Shown in pieces: positions 56,232 through 64,000 of a stretch of DNA of 64,000 nt (position 1 is the stretch's first letter; each line of letters starts with the position of its first letter). Source of the DNA: Welwitschia mirabilis (taxonomy: Eukaryota > Gnetophyta > Gnetopsida > Welwitschiales); the NCBI GenBank assembly GCA_051453625.1, contig JBOZIK010000001.1:255784580-255848579 (forward strand), in the 5' to 3' direction. The notes beneath the pieces were generated by a model. That model made no database searches. It was given only the letters and a program-made list of their open reading frames with translations, and was not told the DNA's origin. A program made the position numbers and the translations under genes.

Positions 56232-57767
56232 ATCATAGTAATTACATCACTAAAATTTTAAGATTCATAAAGAACTCTAAGTTTTACTTCTAAAATAAAT
56301 TTTTCAATACAAAGTAGAATAATAATTTCCATTTCTCTATGCCCTCCTTGACATTTAAGCTCTAGTTTTACCAGCCACCTATTTGCACAAGAAATATGAA
56401 GTGAGAACTATGAAAATTTCATAGCTCCCAGTATGTCTAGGCAAGGCAAGATTAAGATTTACATAAATTTATGTCTCAAGATGAAGATTAGGAAATTCTA
56501 AATCTTAAGATAGTTAAGCAAGTTTCAAGAATTTCAATGATGATCTTATGAAAATGATATGATAAATAACCAGTTTTTCAATAAATTTTTCATCATACAT
56601 ATATATATATATATATAGTCAATTTCCTCTACTACCTCATTCGGCGATCTGTAGATTTCTCATAATTTTTTTTATATATTCCCTTACTCCACTTCCTCAT
56701 CTAGTGATCTGTGAAGTCCAGTATCTCATTCACTGATCTGTGGTTTAATCAATTAATCCCACTGCCTCATTTGGTGATCTGTGGATTCTCACATTCCACT
56801 GTCTCATTCGACGATCTATGAAACACTCATTTCCATAAGATCATAAGAATTCAAGATATCAAGAGAAGCATAAGCAAGGTATGTCAATAAAACATAGATC
56901 CTCAACAAGAATATCTTAGATTTATTTTCATAAAGGTTTTGTTAAGAAGATGATAGCGGAAGCTAGGATTTATAACTGGGCATGTAACTATTCAAGTACC
57001 AATAACATGCATACCTGACATCTTTACAATATTTGCAAGAAAATAAGTAAAAACAAAAACGTGTAAAAGGATCCATACAAGAAAAGAACCAATCAAGATG
57101 AATGAAATGGAACCATATCCATATTTGATTATAATGTCTAAAGACTTTAAGGCTTTTTTAATTTTCCAAAGATCTAAGGTTTTCTGAGCTTGAAGTTATA
57201 ATCACTAAGATTCGATCACAAGGGCTTTCTCAAAGATATGCCAAATATGAGAAGAGGAAAGTCCTATTTATAACATGAGGTTGTGGGAGTATGAGAAGAC
57301 TCAAGAATACAAAGAGACACCATCATGAGATGGAGGTGGTGAAGGTGGTGGGGGTTTCATAACATCTCATTATTACTTTGCCTAGACACTAGGCGTATAA
57401 TAATTCATCATAATAAATATAGATGCTTTTTATTCTACTACATGCAATTATTAAAATAAAGAATCAAAATGAGCCATCACATAATAATATTTTTTCATGT
57501 AAAAAAAAAAAAGAAAAGGTGTAATAATCACATAAGGAAAATAATAGTAATGCAACCACTAAAGATCATCCTTGTTGAGGATTACAACAAAATAATATTA
57601 TAACTTTTACAAAATGAATGACTTAAAAGCACAAAACTTTTTATAATATAATGTCACCTCAATTAACACAATATCTATGTTAGCTTAAGGACTCTTGGAA
57701 TAATAAAATTATTTTGATTAAATTTTTAAGCTAAATATTTGGACCTTTAAAGTCTTGACATGACAAT
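56232..57767 (-). mobile_element. Partial long LTR, second copy
   Basis: Matches 38.9-40.42 kb of the long LTR from 'taattacatcactaaaattt' to 'ttggacctttaaagtcttgaca'. The 3' ~550 bp (minus orientation), the primer site and the polypurine tract are missing. It includes the 'cattcggcgatctgtag' motif cluster and a (TA)n run at 56600-56617. Confidence 0.85.
56600..56617. repeat. (TA)n microsatellite
   Basis: Nine AT units inside the LTR fragment. Confidence 0.9.
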
Positions 57768-58332
57768 AATCTTATAGAGTGATTCAATTTTTCAACTAAA
57801 TGCTTTATCAAATTTGTTTTTCAACTTCTTCTAAAGAATAATAAGATTTGAGTCATATATCAAATACACTAAGATGTTGTTACTTAAACAATGATGAATG
57901 AAAGATAGGGTTTTTGATTTGATCTTAGTCCAAACATCATCATCCATTTCAATGAGTTTCATTATTTTTAATGCATCAATGTAATTCTTTTGCATCAAAA
58001 TGCCCTTCATTATGATATGGAAAATGTTTTAGCTTTATCCTGTAAGGTAGTCTATAATATGTATGCAAGTATTCCATTTTAAAAGATGTAGAAAACTTGA
58101 AAAAGTAATCATACAAATGTCAAAAATGATCATACAGACTAATTGTCAAAAGGTGGCATTGATGTAAAATTCTGTCCATGGGGGTGGAAAGGCAACAGCT
58201 CTTGCTTTTTAGGGGTAAGGGGGCTTGAACTTATTTTGGAGGAGATAGCTAAAATTTAAGTGCCCAAGAAATTATCTTGGTAGAAAGTATCTAGGAACTA
58301 AATTTGGGTTATGTCTATTAAAGAATCAATGT
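57768..58332. other. AT-rich stretch, no gene
   Basis: Possibly the interior of the CACTA element whose end lies at 58707; no coding motif recognised. Confidence 0.5.
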
Positions 58333-58707
58333 GGCATTTATCATTATATGCCTTAAAGATCATATTTTAAGGGGTTTTTATAGAAACACCTTAAATATGA
58401 TAAGGAATTTCTATAGAAACTTGTATAAAGTGGCTTTTAAGGTGATTTTAAAAGCACCTTTAAAAAGTACTTTACTATATTTTAAGGTGCTTATAAAAGA
58501 ACCCTTAAAATAATACTTTTCAAGGTGTTCTTATGGAAATTTCTTAAAAGGCAATTTTTTTAAGAGCTTATAAGAAGCATCCTAGGCCATTATGGTGAGG
58601 CTTTTTAGGGTGTTTTTTGAAGAAATGCCTTAAAAAATTTTAGGGTATTTTTAAAGGCCTTTCAAGTCATTCTCTAAACACCTTAAAAACCTATATTTCT
58701 AGTAGTG
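58333..58707. mobile_element. CACTA element terminus, second family member
   Basis: Ends cctatatttctagtagtg (outward: cactactagaaatatagg). It is preceded by ~350 bp of subterminal repeats such as 'aaggtgcttataaaagaacccttaaaa' and 'tagaaacaccttaaatatg', alternating in both orientations. The 60-codon frame 58331-58513 is made of these repeats and is not a gene. It directly abuts Gypsy integrase sequence, so it inserted into that element. Confidence 0.85.
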
Positions 58708-58712
58708 AATGG

Positions 58713-59800
58713 AGAAGGGAATTGATGTCTGAAATGCAAGAAGTACTCTATGCAGGGTATCCAGGTTTTGCAAAAAACTATTATGTGTTAAAAAATACTA
58801 ATTTTGATCAAGAATAAAGGTGGAATTAAAAGAATACATCAAGAATTATCCAGTTTGTCAATAAGTAAAGAGCAAATAAGGAAGAACAATAGGAATTCTT
58901 TAATTCCTTGGCATATCTCAATGGAAATGAGAGAAAAGCATAGTGGGCTTCATTATAGATTTACCACTTACTGAAAGAAATCATAACTCTTTTTGTATTT
59001 GCATTAACAGGTTGACAAAAATGGCCTATTTTATTTCAATTAAAGATACAAACACTGCAAAAGAATTGACATTACATGTTACATAAGAAATCTTTAGAAT
59101 ACATGGAGCAACATAGGTCATTGTCTTAGATCAAGATCCTAAGTTCCTAGTAGACTTCTAGTAAAGCTTATTTCTTCATCTCAAAACCAAGCTTTAGTTT
59201 AGTACTGCTTATCATCCTAAAAGTGATGGGTAAACAAAGAGAATCAATCGAATTCTAAAGGACACCCTGTGATGTTATGTAGCAAGAAAAACTAAGAATT
59301 GGAAGAACTACCTACATTTGGCAAAATTTGCTTACAATCACACGTTTCAGACATCTATCTAATGCTCACTCTTTGAAGCCATGGATAGAAGAAGTTGTTC
59401 CACTCTAGTAGCATGGTCGAACTCTATGTAAAGCTATAGAGGAAGAACAACTCTAAATTAAAAGAAATGGAAGAGATCATAAGTTGAATGAAGAGGCAAC
59501 TACAAGTAGCCCAAGATAGATATAAGAAATTGTATAACCAAAGGCATTCTAGCAGAATCTTCCAAATAGGAGACTAGGTCCTCTTGTGAGTCAAACTAAA
59601 AATTAGCTCTATGAAGATTGAAAATTAATGCAAGTTACTTCCATGATACTATGGTCCATTTAAGATTATAGAAAGAATTGAAAACTTGGCTTACAAACTA
59701 TATTTACCATCAAAGTTGTAAAGGATTCCCCCCATATTCCATGTCAGATTACTAAAACCATATCATAAAGACAAATTTCAAAATTGTACCCTTAATTGAA
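58713..59800 (+). pseudogene. Chromovirus (Gypsy) integrase remnant
   Basis: Reads RELMSEMQEVLYAGYPGFAK (family 'H..pyaGHpGf.KT'). Then come GFIIDLPLTERNHNSFCICI, NRLTKMAYFISIK, IFRIHGA, LDQDPKFLVDF, KLXFSTAYHPKSDG (X = stop) and INRILKDTL. The family is 'DFi.gLP', 'DRLTKmahFi', 'SDrD..F.s.FW' and 'STAYHPQtDGQTERvNr.LE'. The third catalytic residue (E of QTERVN) is lysine. The C-terminal part AQDRYKKLYNQRHSS, YYGPFKIIERIENLAYKLYL and VRLLKPY is also recognisable. Many Gln codons are stops. Confidence 0.88.
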
Positions 59801-59833
59801 AATAGATCTTGCTAAATCCAAATCTTTCATTTA

Positions 59834-59966
59834 ACTTAAAAAAATTCTAGTCACTCATACTAGAAAACATTGGAACAAAATCATCACCAAAGTATTGATT
59901 AGATTGACTCATTATAACCAAAACACATGGGAGAATAAGGAATTCATGAGACAGATCTTCTCCTAG
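59834..59966 (+). pseudogene. Chromodomain remnant
   Basis: Reads LKKILVTHTRKHWNKIITKV, then LIRLTHYNQNTWENKEFMRQ and IFS-stop. It matches the 'PekILd.R.r..rnr...e.LvrW...p.edaTWE.e..i...fP' pattern of the carboxyl chromodomain of plant chromoviruses, which binds modified histones and targets integration. It follows integrase directly. Confidence 0.7.
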
Positions 59967-60149
59967 TTATTTAATTACAAAGATAAGATAATTTTATATT
60001 ATGTATTTATTTTTGTGTACTTGTAAATTGATCCTCATGCTAATAAATGTGTTATAGAAATAGTAATAGAGACAAAAGTTGAGCAATGAATGGAGGTGCA
60101 AGCGATCCGTCTACTAGAGGAACTTAGCTTAAGGATAAGCTAAGAAATT

Positions 60150-60162
60150 AAGGGAAAGGAAA
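60150..60162 (+). promoter_or_regulatory. Polypurine tract of the chromovirus
   Basis: aagggaaaggaaa immediately before the LTR start. Confidence 0.8.
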
Positions 60163-60611
60163 TGTAATGTTCTAAACTCACTTTGTTCTTTAAGTGATTA
60201 TTTAGTAAGCATGATTAAGATGTAATTAAGAGGAAACTATTGTATAACCTAAGGGTGTAACCCTTAATTTGTAATATTGTGACCACTTGCCTTAGTTATT
60301 AATCCAATGGCATTAGGTGGGGTTGGATAGTGTAGGTGGATGTTATCAAAAACAACCTTGGCTAGTTCCTAAGGGCCCTAGAAGTGGGCCTAAGGTCATA
60401 ATTCATGTCTTTACTTTTAACCACTAGTCTAAAGGTGGGAACAAGATGTAGAGGCTAGATTACCACTATTACAGATTATTGCTATATTAATAAAGAGACA
60501 TTTCATTTTTCATCATTTCAATGTATTATCAAATTCATTATTCATTACTTGTAATGTTTCTTATTAAAAGTTTGAAGTTCAACTTTAAATTCTATAATTT
60601 GGAACATTACA
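60163..60611 (+). mobile_element. 3' LTR of chromovirus, 449 bp, complete
   Basis: Starts TGTAATGTTC and ends GAACATTACA, a perfect 10-bp inverted terminal pair with TG...CA limits. It is preceded by a polypurine tract. Contains 'ttgctatattaataaagagac' as a possible TATA/R region. No second copy is seen in the window. Confidence 0.88.
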
Positions 60612-63600
60612 ATATTGTAAAAACTTCTATCTAAAAGAAAACTTTTAAAACCAAAGATTAATTGTTACAAATCTCCAACATATTTTCTCTTACCTATAAG
60701 ATTTTACAAGGGTTAAAAAAATCATATCTAATAACCTAAACATAACCCTCTTCATTTTCAGATGATTGACGTATCTAATTACTTTGTTGAGATAAAGTTA
60801 AAAGGAAATAGAAAATTAGAGATTATATTATTAAACAAAGTCAAAAAAAATCTTTATTTTGGTAACATAATGATGCAACAATAATAGCAATATGCATAAT
60901 CACATTAAGATATGAACCCATGTTTGTACATTTATAGATAGTGTTTCCTATTAGATTTTTATTTATACCAATTATTAAGATAAATTTTAGAAGTATTTAA
61001 ACTTTTACATTTATTACTAGAATTATAACATTACTAATTATAGGCCATAGAACTTCATTTGCTAGTTTTTCTTCCTTTTAGTAATCAAAACTATTTAAAG
61101 TCTTTTGAGAAACCTTTTATTTTTATTCATGTTAGATCTCTTTTTCATATGATCCAAGAACTTTCTAAACTTGTATCTCTTTTAGCTAATAATATTCCCA
61201 TTTAAAAGTGTATCTCTTATTTTTATTACCCAAATAAAGATATAATAAAATTAATACATAGTCTAAACCTAGTCTTTTTGGTGAGTCCATCTTATAAGTA
61301 GCATAGAAACATGTCAATTTGAGGAAGGATTAGCTTATCTCTTTTATTTAATTCATCTAGTTGTATGAGTAATTCATGATTAAAATATGAATTAGTATTT
61401 CCTTGAAAACCTTGTTCTTAAAGTATGTTCCACATAGTGTTCTCCAAGGATCTATTTTTCTTTCCTTTTCTTTATTTGGAGTCATGTTGAAATCTTTAAT
61501 TTTAGTAATATTTGGATGTTTTTTGATATTAACATTAAAAATTTTATTTTAAAAAATCTTACCTTTTATGAAATTTAATATAGAAAATGAATGTTGACTA
61601 GTATCCATATTGTTTGTTAAAATTTGACTTTTAACATTATGATCCCTCTTCTTGAAGTGATGAAACCACCTATGTATTATTCTCCATATGGTTTGTATAG
61701 TATCTCTACTTTTCTTTGATACTTCAAGAATACTAAAGTCTATGTCATTATAGAGTCTTCTAATGATATGGATCCTTGTACTTTTCTGAAACCACCTATG
61801 TTTTGTTGTCCATATGGTTTATACAGTATCCTTACTTTTCTTGATACTTCAAGAATACTAAAGTCTATGTCATTCTAGAGTCTCCTAATGATATGGATCC
61901 TTGTACTTTTCTTAAACCTTAATTCTTACATACACATGATTTTAATCTTTTCTTGTATTCACCATATTATCATAGTAGTTGTCCAAAAGTGATTATTACA
62001 TCCGCTTACATCTTAACATATATTATCATTGCATTTTAAAGGATGAAACTTCTATTAATAATATTTTGGATATGGTAATTTTGTAAATGGAAATGGACAA
62101 ACTTTTATATATTGACTTTTTTTAGTTCCCCATTTAGTTTATTTTCTTTTATAAAGGTTTTTCTCTTGGTTGTGATCAAGGGATGCATTTAAAAAGAAGT
62201 TTCTCTCATGTTTAGACTATATGTCTATTTTTTAATACCATAACTTTTTTATTTTTTATTTTTTAGTGCTAGTTTTGCTTAATAATCTTTTTTTATTACT
62301 AAGACTTTAACTTCAAAGATAGCTTCATTTAGAATATGTTAGATTAGTTTAAGTTGGGATTTCAATGGACGTTTCTATCAACTACCTTATAAATTTACAA
62401 TTTCAAGCATATCTTTTTTATTATTACTTTATTTTTTAGTAAATATTTACTAGTTTCTTTATTTAATAATATGGAATTTAAAGCTTCTAAGGTTAGAGTT
62501 TCCAAGGAATATTTAAATTTCTTACTACTATAAACATATTTAGAAGATTAAGAATTCCTTATATCCTCCTATTATTCCTTTGGGTCTACACCCACAAATT
62601 TAATTTTGATTATTTTATGTTCTTGTTTTCTCATTGGTTTTTACTACTTGCTAGGGTTTACAAATCATATGATAGCCTTTCTTGCATTTTAGTAATAGAA
62701 TGTACTATTTCATCCAAAAGTTTAAAGTTTTTTTATCCTCATGATCTAACTAAATATGTTGATTAATTACTAATAAATTCTTAATGTAATGAGAGACATA
62801 TCATATTATACATTCAATAATTTTAAATTTTATTTGAGTTAGATTCTACAAATTGTACATACCCTACTATCCCCATATGTCCATGTTGATTAATCTTACT
62901 CTAAAGAAAATTCATGTCTATTATTTTAGTTTTTTAAAATTCATTTATTACTATCTTAGTCTAAGGAGTAAAAAGTTAATTATGGTCGCCATGTTCTTCT
63001 CTAAATTTAGACATGCCTTCTTTAATGAAAGTTAAAGTGCTAGAGTTTGTCCCTCATTTCATATATGTAGACTCTCCAATTCTAATGAGATACTTATTAT
63101 ATGTTTTAATCCTTTACAATTCTTTAAGATGTTAAGTTATTTAGTTTAATAAAAATTAATAATCCAATACTCTCTTTTTAGTAGTTCATGATTACTTATA
63201 TTTAACAAAAGCTAAAAACATAATTTAGTTATAATACCTCTTTATCATCTTAATATAATTAGGTACCTCAACCTTTTGATAGCATTTATGTATAATCAAA
63301 TTTATTTTGACTAGTTCATAGTGTCTAAGTACCATAAGTACCTATGATAATGAGTTATATTTTGTTGTATTCCATTTGAATTTTATTTTATACAATTTAT
63401 TACTTTTACATGAATATGATTTTTTCCATAGTTAGTTACATGTGGACATATCTCACTGTGGTTTGGGATAGTAACACATTTTAACATATCTTCTCTATCG
63501 GCATTCACATATGAAGAAATTGTACATTAACAAAAGTTTTCAAGTTGAAATGACTAACCTTTGTTAGTTGAGTTGCATAAATGTATATCATTTTTTACTT

Positions 63601-64000
63601 TATAAGTGAAATTATGCATTTTATTAAATTTTTTAATCAATATTATATTTATGTCATTTATAATTAATTTCATGATGGGATGCTTATGTGTATTACTGAC
63701 ACTTCATGATGAGAATTTTTATTATGTAATTACATTATACAAGTCTATCTTTTACTTATACTATAAATGAACTAGCAATAAACTAGTAGGAATGTATTGA
63801 GACATATACTTTATTTATTTTTACCTTTTTTTTTAAAAAAAAGGAGCTAAGTATATTAAACTATAAAATTTACGTTAGGAGGCAATAACACTTTAACTTA
63901 ATAGGAAGTTTAAATTGTTTATAGAAAGAAGGAACATTCTACTAAAAGTTCAGGAATGGACTGGAAACAGAACAAAATTAGGAGATGAAATCACCCCTAG
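60612..64000. other. AT-rich stretch, no gene recognised
   Basis: About 3.4 kb. Stops are dense; the only clear structure is the tandem duplication at 61661-61911. The frame at 62853-63035 (60 codons) has no recognisable motif. Confidence 0.6.
61661..61911. repeat. 126-bp tandem duplication
   Basis: Two units beginning gaaaccacctatgt (61661 and about 61787) and ending ggatccttgtacttttct are about 93% identical. Both contain 'gatacttcaagaatactaaa'. No protein function is recognised. Confidence 0.92.

Noticed and set aside
58331-58513. 60-codon Lys/Leu-rich ORF
   Set aside because: Made entirely of CACTA subterminal repeats.
61920-62050. Possible DC1-like cysteine/histidine domain
   Set aside because: The pattern 'LHTHDFNLFLYSPYYHSSC' lacks the regular Cys/His spacing; too weak.

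Overview
The window looks like intergenic nuclear DNA of a seed plant with a large, very AT-rich genome. By eye GC is near 30%. It has no bacterial gene organisation, tRNA, rRNA or CRISPR. It is a nested graveyard of plant transposable elements (Ty3/Gypsy, Ty1/Copia, CACTA/En-Spm) with two broken cellular genes and one short CpG-rich island. Almost every reading frame is interrupted. Most damage is of the C-to-T / G-to-A kind: Gln or Trp codons turned into stops, Gly into Arg or Ser, splice AG into AA. This is what long-term deamination of methylated cytosine produces. Such a GC-poor, deaminated, repeat-filled genome would fit a gnetophyte such as Welwitschia, but that is inference from composition and decay, not a species identification.

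Layout: 1-640 Copia LTR end with a decayed Met-tRNA primer site. 3105-8186 CACTA element with TNP2-type transposase remnants and part of the second ORF. 8611-19153 three copies of a ~1.35-kb LTR belonging to a minus-strand, tRNA-Asp-primed, gag-only element with a duplicated leader. 19154-23983 nothing recognised. 23984-35585 plus-strand Athila-like Gypsy element (LTR, primer site, gag, protease, RT, RNase H, integrase, polypurine tract, LTR), followed by a Copia RT scrap and another LTR piece. 35600-37560 minus-strand Copia integrase and gag. 38286-40431 long LTR with a perfect Met-tRNA primer site on one side and a polypurine tract on the other.

The only host-gene material lies at 41.6-46.9 kb plus a second piece at 55.7 kb. 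It comprises a pentatricopeptide-repeat scrap (-), a CpG-rich island (42.09-43.56 kb) with one well-formed exon candidate, two exons of a urease accessory protein UreG pseudogene (+), and exons 2-5 of an aldo-keto reductase (AKR13 / auxin-induced PCNT115-like) pseudogene (-). Exon 2 of that gene, with flanking intron, is duplicated at 55.7 kb. The rest of the right side holds CACTA termini (47.4-47.7 and 58.3-58.7 kb), a SIRE-like Copia 3' half with an extra 'putative plant transposon protein' ORF (52.2-55.6 kb), another long-LTR fragment (56.2-57.8 kb), and a chromovirus integrase-chromodomain end with an intact-looking 449-bp LTR (58.7-60.6 kb). From 60.6 kb to the end I see only one tandem duplication.

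Assembly gaps (N) lie at 4414-4465, 10955-11153, 14808-14907, 16957-17056, 20147-20156, 23921-23930, 28376-28854, 34915-35014, 48697-48706 and 55570-55669. Several coincide with repeat boundaries, so linkage across them is uncertain. I found no clear novel biological system. The points most worth checking are the CpG island, the UreG and AKR gene fragments, the tandem or recombinant LTR structures, and the gag-only element.
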